Assembly (NCBI RefSeq): GCF_020509005.1
Contig: NC_063024.1
Span: forward strand, 1,612,001-1,676,000
Length of the DNA stretch: 64,000 nucleotides
Origin: Fulvia fulva
Taxonomy: Eukaryota > Ascomycota > Dothideomycetes > Mycosphaerellales > Mycosphaerellaceae
Direction of reading: 5' to 3'
The notes under the pieces were generated by a model. That model was not told where the DNA came from, made no database searches, and worked only from the letters and a program-made list of their open reading frames with translations. This document shows, one piece after another, positions 1 through 9,887 of the stretch (its first letter is position 1; every line of letters begins with the position of its first letter). The translations under genes were made by a program, and so were the position numbers.

Positions 1-3000
1 GTAATATAGATTAGAAGCGGAAGGCCCTTTACTAGGAATCTCTAATGCTAGTAGGGTAAGGCCCGTTCGATAGGAGGTATCTTATTAAAAAGTTCTCTAG
101 TATCGAGCGCGGCTCGAGGATTATACCTAAAAGGCTCGTTAGTATTAGGGTTAGTATCGCTCTCTCGGCTAAGGAAAGACAAATGTTTAAAGAAATGCTC
201 TTTAACCGAGAAGGTGTCCTAGCGTAGGATTTTAGCTATATACGGTAGATTAGACATAATGTTGTGCCTCCTTAGAAGATTATAACGATTACGTATAAAC
301 TATAGTAGGCGCGGAATATTTAGTTATACCTAAGCTTACGAGCGATTATAGAATAGATAATCCGCGCTCAAATTAAGAACAGATTTCTTAAGTATAGTCA
401 AGGTGCTTATACAAATACTTAGTTCTTAGTAGTAAAGAAGGTCGAGCTAAATAGTAAAGCTATACTATATAGGTTGATCAACTCTGCTATACTCTTAAAC
501 GAGGTAACAATAAGGGATACGAATATTCCCCTAGATACGGACGGGTTCTCGGAAGACTTTACTAGGTATAGAGTAGCCTCTTTAGTAGACTTGTTTTTGG
601 GGTACGACTAGATTACGCTTAACGAAAGCAGCCGAGACTTAACGGCCTTTATAACGCCTCTTAGGCTTATACGGTATATAACGTTACTATAGGGTACGAC
701 GAACTTAGTTACTTAGTTCGTACGGGTAGTAACTAAGGTGTTAATAGACTATATTTCTTACCGAGCAAAACTATGTCTTAACAATATCGGCGTAAAAGGT
801 CCTACTAAGGACTATAGTGACGCTAAGGTAGAGCCTAGCCTTTGACAATAGGTCGTAGAATATATTATGTCCCTTAATCTTATTCTTATAGACCTAGAGA
901 GGGCCGGAGCGGTAGTCGTAGGGGAGAAGTCGTAGTAGCTTCATAAGACCCTAAAGATCGTAGGCTATATTACTAGCCCGAGCGGCCGCTATCTAGATCC
1001 TAAGGTAGTGGCTAAGATCTTGAACTAGCTAACCCTAAAGTACGTAAAGGACGTTTGAGTTTATATTAGGATCTATATTTACTTCCGGATTTAGGTCCCC
1101 TAGTTCGTAATCGTCGCTCGGCTAATATATAAGCTTTTAAGGAAGGACGTCGAGTTTGTCTAGACTAAGAATAAGTAGTTCTCGAAAGAGAACCTAGTAA
1201 GATTCTTAGTAATAGTACTAGCGTTAGTAACTATCTCCTACGCCCTCGGAGCTAGTAGGATCTTTGTTTCTATTAATACGAGTAGTATTAGGTAGGGTTA
1301 TATAATATCGTAGGAATTACTAGATAATACTCGACGAAGACACCCGGTAAGGTATGAGAGCGGTACCTAGAACGTAAACGAGGCTAAGTACGATATAGGA
1401 AAGCGGGAGTACCTCGGAGTACTAAAGGGCCTTAAGAAGGTGTAGCGCTACCTCGTAGGAGTAGACTTCATCCTCGAAGTTAATACTAAAACGCTAGTAT
1501 AGTAGTTAAATCGGCTAGTATCCGATATTCTAAACTCTATAATAGTAAGGTAGGTTACTTAGATCCGGCTATTTACCTTTAAAGTAAGGCATGTCGATAG
1601 GAAGAAGTACTCCGGACCGGATGTACTGTCTCGTAAACTACCTATAGCTAAGGAGCTTACGGAACCTAACGATAATATTAATAAGATAATTAACGACAAA
1701 TTCTTCCGTTACGCCGAGCTAGTTAACACTTTCCCTATTATTCTAGAGCGTGAACGACTCCTCGAACCCTAGTATAGTAACAATTCCGAGCTTATAGCTC
1801 ACATTCTAGTATATCGAACACGACCGGAAGGGGTTACCCGGGCTAAGTATCGAAACCTTATTAAGAAGAGTCCTCGGTACTACTTAAGAGACAAGCTCTT
1901 GTTTTATTAGCGGCGAAGGGGTATACCGATGTAGCTAGTAGTAGACGATAATAATGCTTAGAAAGAGATCGTAATATACTCTTACGAAAAGTATAGTTAC
2001 CGGAGTATAGAGCTAGTATACAATCTTATTACTAGCCGGTATTACTAGGAGGGCTACTTCTCCGACCATTCGAATTAGGTAAGGACTTATACTCCTTATA
2101 ACTTTCGCGAAGGCAACTAGAGAGTAGGAGAAATATACTTATCGACTTAGTAGATTATAGGAGAGAGGTAGTACTACGATCCCGTCTACGTATATAGAAA
2201 CGGGTACTTACTTATCGCCCGAGAAGCTCTAAGTAGGTAGATTAAGGCGAAGGTCGTACGGAAGCCTCTAAATTCGCGGGCGATTACTAAGTTCCTATAC
2301 GAGATAGTATTTAGCCGGTATAGATACTACTATAAGATTGTGCTTAATAACGCTAGTATTAACAAAGGGGAGGTAGAGAGGATACTTATTAGTATAGGCA
2401 TTAAGTATATCCGGATCTTACCCTACTATCCGTAGTTAAATATAACTATAGAAGTAGGATATCGACCTGTTCTAGCTACATTAGCTAAGCTTACTAAGAA
2501 TACCTATAAGTCCTAGGAACGATAGATTGCTACAGTACTTTAGGCTAATAGAACTACGGTATCTAGAATTATAGGTATAACGCCGGCGGAGGTTCTATAT
2601 AGCTATCGTACTATTCTCCCGATCGAGGTAGAATACCTAATATAGGCGAACTATAAATAGGGATCTATTAGATTAACGGAGGAGCTATTAGCTATTCGGG
2701 CGCGTTAGTTATAGGTACGGGATATAAGTCTTTAGGAGTTATAGTTACGAAGAGTAAGGCTTCGTACCCTAAGTAAGGAATACTTCGATACTAAACGTAG
2801 TATTAACTTCTAGGGGTTCTAGGTCGGAGATCTTATAGTCAAGTTCGACAAGCCGTATAAGGATAACCTATCTAGAAAGATTAGGTACCGCTAGCTTAGG
2901 TCGTATTGTATAGCTAAGGTGTACTCGGGGTTTAGTATATACGTCCTCGAAGAGCTTAATAGTACGAGGTTGAAGGGTATATAAGCCCGAGAGAACCTAA

Positions 3001-3652
3001 AGCTAATCCTATAGTTAAGACCGGACCCGGAGCTTGATCTTCCTAACGCTAAAGACATTATAGCGCTAGAGGATAGGGTTGATGTCGAGAATGTCGAAAA
3101 AGGCGATCTTCTGAACAAGAATAGACCTACTACGTCCGAATCTAACGACGAAGAGGATAACGATATACTTCTAATAGGCATTAATAGGGCTACTATACTT
3201 CCGGAACTAGAATCTAAGCCGACGAGACTATAGGTACGGCCTTATAACCTTACTACGGAGGAGATGGCCAAATTTACTAGGATTTAGGTCAAAGGAGGGA
3301 TAGAACTCTATTATTTCTTTTTTCTTAGGCGTAAGGAGTTTACTTAGTAGTTTTGGTTTCTAACCTTAGTTTAACTAGCTTCTAGTTCTAGTACCTAGTT
3401 TCTAGCGTACTTGACCGATTTCCTAGGCTATATCCTTAATTTGAGAGTAGGCTTACTACGAAGACTAGACTTTGACTTAGCCTCCTTAGCCCCTTATAGA
3501 ATAAACTTACGATCTCCTTAATATCTCTAGACTAACTACTTGACTAGACGCCGGATCCGCCTTCTTTACGTATAACTTGTAGGTATAGTTTCTTAGTCTA
3601 TATTAGCGTAGCGGAGGTGAAACTAGGGACAGTTTCGTAATAGGGGAGGATA
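1..3652 (+). pseudogene. Gypsy-1: RIP-degraded Ty3/gypsy pol, 5' end outside the window
   Basis: Interrupted reading frames on the plus strand give a pol polyprotein in gypsy order. A reverse transcriptase lies at about 400-1050, with traces of the fold around the 'DLFxGYD' and 'LTAFITPL' blocks. An RNase H and its connection run to about 1640, where a 'GPDVLSRK' end block is legible. The zinc-binding and core integrase region lies at about 1980-2700, and a basic 'VGDLIVKFDKPYKDN' C-terminal part at about 2820-3000. The frames are broken by TAG/TAA codons where Gln or Trp would be expected, which is the CpA-to-TpA pattern of RIP. A purine tract at 3642-3650 abuts the 3' LTR and acts as the polypurine tract. 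No product can be made. The family assignment rests on domain order and block similarity recalled from fungal gypsy elements. Confidence 0.85.
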
Positions 3653-3745
3653 TATTAACGAGCTAAGGGCCCCTTTAGACCCTGAAATTTGCGAGTCGAA
3701 TCTCGTTAACCTTTAACGGTTAATTACGTAGTAGGGGTGTATAGG
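3653..3745 (+). repeat. Gypsy-1 3' LTR, left part (split by Gypsy-2)
   Basis: This is the first 93 bases of a 331-bp LTR that resumes at 9888. A second complete copy of the same LTR lies at 24768-25098, and comparing the two fixes both ends. It begins TATTAACG, presumably TGTTAACG before RIP. The last five bases (ATAGG, 3741-3745) were duplicated when Gypsy-2 inserted. Confidence 0.88.
3741..3745. repeat. Target-site duplication of Gypsy-2 (left copy)
   Basis: ATAGG at 3741-3745 is repeated directly after the element at 9883-9887. Five-base duplications are usual for Ty3/gypsy integrases. Confidence 0.93.
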
Positions 3746-4188
3746 TGTCATGGTCTCCCCACAGAGTGTACAGAAGGTGGGGACAGAAGAGTCTCAGAGC
3801 GCTCAGAAGTCGTCAAGAAGTGACAGTCCAGCTTGGTGTGTGAACGCCAAGAATCACATGCCCCGCAACATTCACTACGGGACCCAGCCCTCCAGATTCA
3901 CCCCTCTACCAAACCTTGAAGCACGTGGAAGACTCGGATCGTAGGGCAGGTTGGAATAAGGTTTTGAGCAAAGCTGCTGAGCGCGGCTTCGCACGGGTTA
4001 GCCCTGTTGATGCGGGGACACGCACTCGCGAGGGTCGCGTATAAATATCTGGCCTTCCCCAGGCCTCTCTTGCTTTCTTCGTCTTTTGTTTTGTGTAGCA
4101 ATCATACCATGCCCTTTTGCATCTGCACTTCGCACCTGCATTCTCGCTTTCACCCTTACATCTCACAGGCCAGGCTCTCGCCCTGACA
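3746..4188 (+). repeat. Gypsy-2 5' LTR
   Basis: 443 bp, from TGTCATGG to CCCTGACA. It contains the TATA box and the presumed transcript start. It also holds a copy of the pol C-terminal codons (3750-3944) that are only translated from the 3' LTR. It differs from the 3' LTR at three sites, where it has TGA against TAA and CACAG against TATAG; all three are CpA-to-TpA type changes in the 3' copy. Confidence 0.95.
4040..4047 (+). promoter_or_regulatory. TATA box of the Gypsy-2 LTR promoter
   Basis: TATAAATA lies 41 bases upstream of GTCTTTTGT (4081-4089), the stretch complementary to the primer-binding site. The same box occurs at 9734-9741 in the 3' LTR. Confidence 0.7.
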
Positions 4189-4199
4189 TCACAAAAGAC
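4189..4199 (+). other. Gypsy-2 primer-binding site, self-priming type
   Basis: Two bases after the LTR end, ACAAAAGAC (4191-4199) is the exact reverse complement of GTCTTTTGT at 4081-4089, inside the LTR just downstream of the TATA box. No TGG-initiated tRNA-like site is present. Self-priming, where the mRNA 5' end folds onto the PBS, is known for the Tf1/sushi branch of chromodomain elements. Assigning it here is inference from complementarity and position. Confidence 0.6.
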
Positions 4200-4230
4200 C
4201 AACAAACCGTCAACCACTCGAGTCATCCTC

Positions 4231-5391
4231 ATGGGTGACCACGCCACCGATAGAGGTGTCAACCTCGACAACCAAGACACTCCATTCCACTTCAGTGAGT
4301 GGACTGACATCCCCTTCTCGAACGCCGCTGCCTTCGGTGCCTGGGCAAACGCCAACCCCGACACCGCCTACGCTCTCATCAACCGCACCGTCTCCTCTTT
4401 CCGCGAGACCGCCCAGCAGGTCGAGCAAGCAAACAACCAAGCAACATACCTTCAAGGTATTGTGAACACCTTCCAGAACCTCGCCCCGCACGCCGACGAC
4501 AACCGCCGCCAGCACTTCTCCAAGAAGGTCAACGACCCAGACGAGTTCGACGGCAACAAGAGCAAGTTTGAGGCATTTGAGACACAGCTCACCATCAAGC
4601 TGTTGGCTAATGCCGACCACTTTCCGCAAGAGAAGGACAAAGTCACGTACGTCTTCTCCCTCCTTCGGGGAGACGCCGCGGCTCAGGTACAACACTATAT
4701 CGACAACGCCACGCAGACTATCGGCTGCCCGGACGTCCTCACCTTGATGCAGGACCTCCGTGCTGCCTTTGGTGATCCAGACCGTAGAGCCACCGCCCAG
4801 AACGCCATCCACAACCTCCTCCAGAAGAACAAGAGCTTCGCCGAGTACCTCGCGGCCTTCAACCGCGACATCGGGTTCACCGGCTACAACGAAGAGACCA
4901 AGAAGAGCACTCTCCGCCGTGGTTTGTCAGCAGAGCTTCTTCGAGCCCTCGAGGACAAGGACGTTGGTGCTATGAGCTTCCGTGAGCTCGTCGAGACCTG
5001 CCAGCGCCTCGACTCCAACATGAAACACACCGCCTCTCTCCTCGCTTCCCGTTCTCAAGGTCGTCAGCCTCGTGGTCCCGGAAGCCACTTCGCTGCTCCA
5101 CTAGGCGCCGCCGCTCCTACGGCTCTCCCTCCCGTCTCTGTAGGTGACGCTATGGATCTCAGCGCTGGTGCCGCCGTCCCTCGAGTCCAGGGCCTCGTTA
5201 ACGGTAAGCTTACTCCCGAAGAGAAGCTTCGCCGTCGCCAGGCCGGACTCTGCACCTACTGCGGCGGTCCAGGCCACATCGCAGCTAACTGTCCGCAGCT
5301 CGCTGCCCGTAACGCCCGCAACCCGGTTCGCGGCGCTGTCGGCGCTATCGAGCCTGCTACTGCTGCTCCCGCTGAGCAGGAAAAAGCCTAG
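4231..5391 (+). CDS. gag: Gypsy-2 Gag polyprotein (capsid/nucleocapsid)
   Basis: This 386-residue structural protein would form the intracellular virus-like particle and package the element RNA. The ATG at 4231 (context CCTCATGG) is the first in this frame after the LTR; the frame stays open upstream to 4117 but without an ATG. The middle carries a retrotransposon-gag type alpha-helical region with 'DEFDGNKSKFEAFETQL' and 'LRRGLSAELLRAL' blocks. The C-terminus has one zinc knuckle, CTYCGGPGHIAANC (C-X2-C-X4-H-X4-C), following a proline/alanine-rich linker. The stop TAG is at 5389-5391. Pol follows in the -1 frame with a 16-base overlap. There are no internal stops. Confidence 0.93.
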   Translation: MGDHATDRGVNLDNQDTPFHFSEWTDIPFSNAAAFGAWANANPDTAYALINRTVSSFRETAQQVEQANNQATYLQGIVNTFQNLAPHADDNRRQHFSKKVNDPDEFDGNKSKFEAFETQLTIKLLANADHFPQEKDKVTYVFSLLRGDAAAQVQHYIDNATQTIGCPDVLTLMQDLRAAFGDPDRRATAQNAIHNLLQKNKSFAEYLAAFNRDIGFTGYNEETKKSTLRRGLSAELLRALEDKDVGAMSFRELVETCQRLDSNMKHTASLLASRSQGRQPRGPGSHFAAPLGAAAPTALPPVSVGDAMDLSAGAAVPRVQGLVNGKLTPEEKLRRRQAGLCTYCGGPGHIAANCPQLAARNARNPVRGAVGAIEPATAAPAEQEKA

Positions 5392-8300
5392 GTCTTCCTC
5401 ATCGACGCGATGAAGACCAAGAACAACGTTTACCGAAAGTGAAGAGAGGAAAGAAGTTGAGGATCAATACAGCACAGCTAGACCTGTACGACGAGACGGG
5501 CAAGGACCACGCTTGCAAACCGTTCGTCACGAATGTAAATATCGGCTCAAAGAAACTCTCTTCTTCCAATCTCACTCTCATGGACACTGGCGCACTAGGC
5601 GAGTCTTTTATGGACCATAAACTCGCGACCTCTCTCAACCTCGAACCCCAGGAACTTAAGTACCCTCGCACCCTTGAACTCTTTGACGGCACGGAGACTA
5701 CCACTGGTAAGATTACTCATGTTGTACACACGTCAATCACCCTCGGAGGCAAGCGTATGTCGATCACCAGCTTCCTTACGTCCCTACCGCATCAGAAGTT
5801 TATCCTCGGCCTCCCCTGGTTCAGACGACACCGACCTATCATCGACTGGACTTCCCTTACTGTCAGCTTCCCTCCAGAAGTTCCTCCGGCACCTCCGCCT
5901 TCTCCGCCGCCTCAGCGCGGTCCTGAGTATACCAAGATCTTCCAGGTGAACGCCGCTGCCTTCACCACTGCTGCTAAGCAGCCCAAAGCTCAAGTCTTCG
6001 CCGCCTCTCTCCGCGATATCGACATCGCCCTCGAGAAGCTCGACAAGAAGCGTACACCTACCGACCCTGCTACGAAGGTCCCTCCTTGGGCACACCACAT
6101 CCTCCACGTATTCGATGCTAAAGCCGCAGACGAGCTGCCTCCTCATCGCCCTCACGACCACAAGATTGAGCTAGAAGAAGGTGCAGAGACACCGTTCGGA
6201 CCGTTATATTCCATGTCCCGAGAAGAGCTTATCGTCCTCAAGAGATACCTCGAAGAGAACCTAAAGAAGGGGTTCATTCGAGCGAGCCGTTCCAGCGCTG
6301 GCAGTCCCGTCATGTTCGTCAAGAAGCCCGGCGGTGGTCTACGCTTCTGCGTAGACTACCGAGGCTTGAACGCTGTTACAAAGAAGAACCGCTACCCAAT
6401 ACCGTTGATTCAGGAGACGCTCGAGCGCCTCTCTAAGGCCAAGTACTTCACCAAGCTCGATGTCATCGCTGCGTTCAACAAGTTACGAATGGCAGAAGGA
6501 CACGAGTATCTCACAGCCTTCCGTACTCGCTACGGGCTGTTCGAGTCGCTCGTTATGCCCTTCGGCGTTTGTAACGGGCCTAGTACCTTCCAGAACTTCA
6601 TTAACGACATCCTTCAGGAGTTCCTCGATCAGTTCTGCACTGCCTACATCGACGACATCCTAGTCTACAGCGAGACCAAGGAGGAGCACCGCGAGCACGT
6701 CTGTAAGGTCCTTCAGAAGCTCGCAGACGCCGGCTTGCAGCTCGATATCGACAAGTGCGAGTTTGAGAAGACCGAAGTCAAGTTCCTTGGTTTGATCATT
6801 ACCGCAGACGGCATCAAGATGGACCAAGAGAAGATCGACGCTATCGTCGAATGGGATGCTCCTACGAACGTCAAAGAGGTCCAGGGTTTCCTAGGCTTTG
6901 CCAACTTCTACCGCCGCTTCATCCACGCATTTTCGGGCGTGGTACGCCCTTTGACGAAGCTCACGCGCAAGGGTGAGAAGTTCGCCTGGACCGACGAATG
7001 CCAGGAGGCTTTTGACTTGCTCAAAGCGAAGTTTGTTGAGAACCCGCTTCTACAGCACTTCGATTTCGAACTGGAGACCCGTGTAGAGACCGACGCATCC
7101 GACGGCGTGGTGGGCGGTGTCCTGCTACAACGCCGCTCGCCTGAATCCCCCTGGTTACCTGTCGCCTTCCTCTCCAAGAAGTTGACCGCCACGGAGTGTA
7201 ACTACGAGATCTACGACAAGGAGCTTCTCGCCATCGTCAAAGCTTTCGAAGAGTGGCGCCCCGAGCTCGAAGGCTCTGCTATGCCCGTCCAAGTAAGCTC
7301 CGACCATAAGAACCTCGTCTACTTTATGAAGAGCAAGCTGCTCAATCGTCGCCAGGCCCGCTGGAGCGAGTTCCTCTCCCGGTTCAACTTCGTGATCTCG
7401 TACACGCCCGGCAAGGCCAACTCGATGGCCGACGCCCTTACCCGCCGCCCTGGAGACTCTCCAGTTGATCGAAGAGGGGGCCGGCAAATCGCAGGGCAAC
7501 AAGTCATCAAAGAGCACAACCTCTCTTCCGAGCTTCGAGAGTACCTATCGAACGGCCAGCCTACGCTCGCCGCTTCCTTTGCTACTCTCGTGCTCGCTCC
7601 TGCCTACCTTGACGAGAGTGACGATGAATCCGAGCCTGAAGAATACGCCTCGGACGCTAAGGACTTGAACGACGATGAAGAGGGCTCAGTAACGACCGAC
7701 GGCTCATCCGAATCAGACTTTGAGGGGTTTGATAATGAGGAGCAGCCCGAAGGCATCATGGCACGAGTACGAACAGCGTACGATGCCGACATAGACGCCC
7801 AAGAGTTAGTTCAGGCCCTTAGATCTGGCGCGAGGACATTCCCGGGCTTCTCGCTATCCGAGTGCGAGCTCCAGGAAGGTGTCGTCTACTTCCGTAAGAA
7901 GCTTTACGTACCGCAGCCCGAAGGCTCTAATATCCGAGCTGAGATTCTTCAAATCATCCACGACTCCGCCTCTGGGGGTCACCCAGGCGTAGCCAAGACC
8001 CACAAGCTCCTCGCTAGGTATTACTGGTGGCCGCATTCCTGGAAGGACGTCCGCCGCTACGTGCTGAACTGCGCTACTTGCCGAAGAGCCAAAGCTAACC
8101 GCCACCGTCCCCACGGTCTCTTGCACCCTCTCCCGGCTCCTGATCGTCCGTGGAAGCACATCACTATGGACTTTATCACCGATCTTCCTCACGGCAAGAC
8201 CTTCAGCGGCGTGAAAGCAAAGGCCCTTCTAGTGATCGTGGACCGTCACTCCAAGGACCGGTACATGATCCCGTGCTGGAGCATGACCGCAAAGGAGACT

Positions 8301-9638
8301 GCTCGCTTGTTCTACGAATTCGTCTGGCGCTTTCAAGGCCTCCCGGATAGCATCACCTCTGACAGAGGCACCCAGTTCATCTCGCACTTCTGGAAGCGTC
8401 TGTGTGCTATCCTAGGCATCAAGCATAACCTCTCGACCAGTTTTCAGCCACAGACCGACGGCCAGACCGAAATTACGAACGCTATCCTCGAGCAGGTCCT
8501 TCGTTGCTTCGTCGACTACCACCAGAAGGATTGGCCTCAGCATATCCCTGCGGTAGAGTTCGCTACTCGTAACTGGGACTCGGAGACTACTGGCTACTCT
8601 CCCTTCTATACTACGAGAGGTTACCACCCTCGTACAGGCATGGAACCAGAAGAACCTCTCCCGCCTACCGAAGACGCAAACGAGCAAGCAGCAGACGAGT
8701 TCGCTACTATGCTCTCACAGATCCATGAAGAAGTTCACGACGAGATGGTGTACGCACAAGCAATCTACGAGGATCAAGCCAATCGTCGTCGCCAGCCAGC
8801 TCCCGACTACCAAGTAGGCGATATGGTCTACCTCAACTCCAAGAACATCAAGACAGACCGCCCCTCCAAGAAGCTGAACTGGAAGAACCTAGGTCCTTTT
8901 GAGATCACCGAGCGTATCAGTTCACACGCCTACCGTCTAGCTCTTCCTGCGAACATAAAGATCCACGACGTCTTCCATCCCGTACGCCTTCGGCCGTCGG
9001 CTGAGGACCCATTCCCGAACCAAAACCAAGACATGCCAGGTCCTCCCGATGAAGTAGAAGTCGACGAGCCTGTTAACCTACCTTCTGACGACTATGCCGT
9101 CCGCAAGATCCGGGGAATCCGCGTAGAGCCCAACGACGTTGAAGGACTACCGCCGATCAAGTATGAAGTCGAATGGCAAGGTTGCCCTGAGTGGGATACC
9201 TCATGGGAACCTATCCAACATATCATCTTCAATCGTCAAGCAATCGAAGAATACCACGCCCGCGCAGACGGCCCAGAAGTCGACATCGGCAGGCTCTTCG
9301 AATCTGAGCTTTTCGACGGGGCTTACCAATGGTGTATCGACCATGACATCAGGCCTAGGCCTGGTACTGAAGCTGAACATCCTCGATATGTGGAACTACT
9401 ACGGCTTCGTAGGAAGTCAGCTTTGTTCGGGGGGGCTACTGTCATGGTCTCCCCACAGAGTGTACAGAAGGTGGGGACAGAAGAGTCTCAGAGCGCTCAG
9501 AAGTCGTCAAGAAGTGACAGTCCAGCTTGGTGTGTGAACGCCAAGAATCACATGCCCCGCAACATTCACTACGGGACCCAGCCCTCCAGATTCACCCCTC
9601 TACCAAACCTTGAAGCACGTGGAAGACTCGGATCGTAG
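5376..9638 (+). CDS. pol: Gypsy-2 Pol polyprotein: protease, RT, RNase H, integrase, chromodomain
   Basis: The frame is open from 5376 with no usable early ATG (an in-frame GTG is at 5439), so it is probably made as Gag-Pol by -1 frameshift. Counted from 5439: aspartic protease LMDTGA at residue 48-52; reverse transcriptase about 230-470 with the catalytic YIDD at 403-406 (6645-6656); RNase H with a TDASDG block at about 550. The integrase H-H-C-C zinc region lies at about 840-885, and the catalytic triad is D in MDFITD (about 911), D975 in SDRGTQ and E1011, giving the expected D-35-E spacing. A chromodomain at about 1220-1285 (KYEVEWQGCPEWDTSWEP) probably targets integration to heterochromatin, which fits the landing site. 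The last 66 codons lie inside the 3' LTR and the stop is at 9636-9638. All catalytic residues are present. Confidence 0.94.
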   Translation, partial: AGKSLGLPHRRDEDQEQRLPKVKRGKKLRINTAQLDLYDETGKDHACKPFVTNVNIGSKKLSSSNLTLMDTGALGESFMDHKLATSLNLEPQELKYPRTLELFDGTETTTGKITHVVHTSITLGGKRMSITSFLTSLPHQKFILGLPWFRRHRPIIDWTSLTVSFPPEVPPAPPPSPPPQRGPEYTKIFQVNAAAFTTAAKQPKAQVFAASLRDIDIALEKLDKKRTPTDPATKVPPWAHHILHVFDAKAADELPPHRPHDHKIELEEGAETPFGPLYSMSREELIVLKRYLEENLKKGFIRASRSSAGSPVMFVKKPGGGLRFCVDYRGLNAVTKKNRYPIPLIQETLERLSKAKYFTKLDVIAAFNKLRMAEGHEYLTAFRTRYGLFESLVMPFGVCNGPSTFQNFINDILQEFLDQFCTAYIDDILVYSETKEEHREHVCKVLQKLADAGLQLDIDKCEFEKTEVKFLGLIITADGIKMDQEKIDAIVEWDAPTNVKEVQGFLGFANFYRRFIHAFSGVVRPLTKLTRKGEKFAWTDECQEAFDLLKAKFVENPLLQHFDFELETRVETDASDGVVGGVLLQRRSPESPWLPVAFLSKKLTATECNYEIYDKELLAIVKAFEEWRPELEGSAMPVQVSSDHKNLVYFMKSKLLNRRQARWSEFLSRFNFVISYTPGKANSMADALTRRPGDSPVDRRGGRQIAGQQVIKEHNLSSELREYLSNGQPTLAASFATLVLAPAYLDESDDESEPEEYASDAKDLNDDEEGSVTTDGSSESDFEGFDNEEQPEGIMARVRTAYDADIDAQELVQALRSGARTFPGFSLSECELQEGVVYFRKKLYVPQPEGSNIRAEILQIIHDSASGGHPGVAKTHKLLARYYWWPHSWKDVRRYVLNCATCRRAKANRHRPHGLLHPLPAPDRPWKHITMDFITDLPHGKTFSGVKAKALLVIVDRHSKDRYMIPCWSMTAKETARLFYEFVWRFQGLPDSITSDRGTQFISHFWKRLCAILGIKHNLSTSFQPQTDGQTEITNAILEQVLRCFVDYHQKDWPQHIPAVEFATRNWDSETTGYSPFYTTRGYHPRTGMEPEEPLPPTEDANEQAADEFATMLSQIHEEVHDEMVYAQAIYEDQANRRRQPAPDYQVGDMVYLNSKNIKTDRPSKKLNWKNLGPFEITERISSHAYRLALPANIKIHDVFHPVRLRPSAEDPFPNQNQDMPGPPDEVEVDEPVNLPSDDYAVRKIRGIRVEPNDVEGLPPIKYEVEWQGCPEWDTSWEPIQHIIFNRQAIEEYHARADGPEVDIGRLFESELFDGAYQWCIDHDIRPRPGTEAEHPRYVELLRLRRKSALFGGATVMVSPQSVQKVGTEESQSAQKSSRSDSPAWCVNAKNHMPRNIHYGTQPSRFTPLPNLEARGRLGS
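5379..5418 (+). promoter_or_regulatory. Putative -1 programmed frameshift signal, gag to pol
   Basis: In the last gag codons, GGAAAAA (5379-5385) allows the A-site AAA codon to re-pair as AAA in the -1 frame. After a five-base spacer, a hairpin covers 5391-5418: GGTCTTC (5391-5397) pairs with GAAGACC (5412-5418), or TCATCG with CGATGA around an ACG loop. Pol is open in the -1 frame from 5376 and has no early ATG, so frameshifting is the simplest route to Gag-Pol. The heptamer is not a perfect X-XXY-YYZ site, because the P-site GAA would slip to GGA. Confidence 0.6.
9429..9435 (+). other. Gypsy-2 polypurine tract
   Basis: A run of seven G ends four bases before the 3' LTR (9440). It lies within the pol coding sequence, because pol continues into the LTR. 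Confidence 0.6.
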
Positions 9639-9882
9639 GGCAGGTTGGAATAAGGTTTTGAGCAAAGCTGCTGAGCGCGGCTTCGCACGGGTTAGCCCTG
9701 TTAATGCGGGGACACGCACTCGCGAGGGTCGCGTATAAATATCTGGCCTTCCCCAGGCCTCTCTTGCTTTCTTCGTCTTTTGTTTTGTGTAGCAATCATA
9801 CCATGCCCTTTTGCATCTGCACTTCGCACCTGCATTCTCGCTTTCACCCTTACATCTTATAGGCCAGGCTCTCGCCCTGACA
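9440..9882 (+). repeat. Gypsy-2 3' LTR
   Basis: 443 bp, about 99.3% identical to the 5' LTR (three transitions). It supplies the last 66 codons and stop of pol (9636-9638) and is followed by the ATAGG duplication at 9883-9887. Confidence 0.95.
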
Positions 9883-9887
9883 ATAGG

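Larger units (their letters stand above)
3746..9882 (+). mobile_element. Gypsy-2: apparently intact chromodomain Ty3/gypsy retrotransposon (6,137 bp)
   Basis: This is a complete chromovirus-type LTR retrotransposon: 443-bp LTRs with TGTCA...TGACA ends, a self-priming type primer site, gag with a CCHC knuckle, and pol (protease, reverse transcriptase, RNase H, integrase, chromodomain). A G-run polypurine tract and perfect ATAGG duplications complete it. Both frames are open, and base composition is ordinary, quite unlike the RIP-mutated LTR it sits in. The LTRs differ at only three positions, so insertion is recent. It inserted after the host LTR had been mutated. It is the only autonomous-looking element in the window. 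Confidence 0.95.

Noticed and set aside
3750..3944. 64-codon frame in the 5' LTR as a separate gene
   Set aside because: It is the copy of the pol C-terminal codons present in both LTRs; only the 3' copy is joined to pol.
3906..4364. Antisense frames in Gypsy-2 (also 4210-4812, 5784-6161, 7155-7517, 9600-10016)
   Set aside because: They are shadows of gag, pol and LTR sequence with no independent features.
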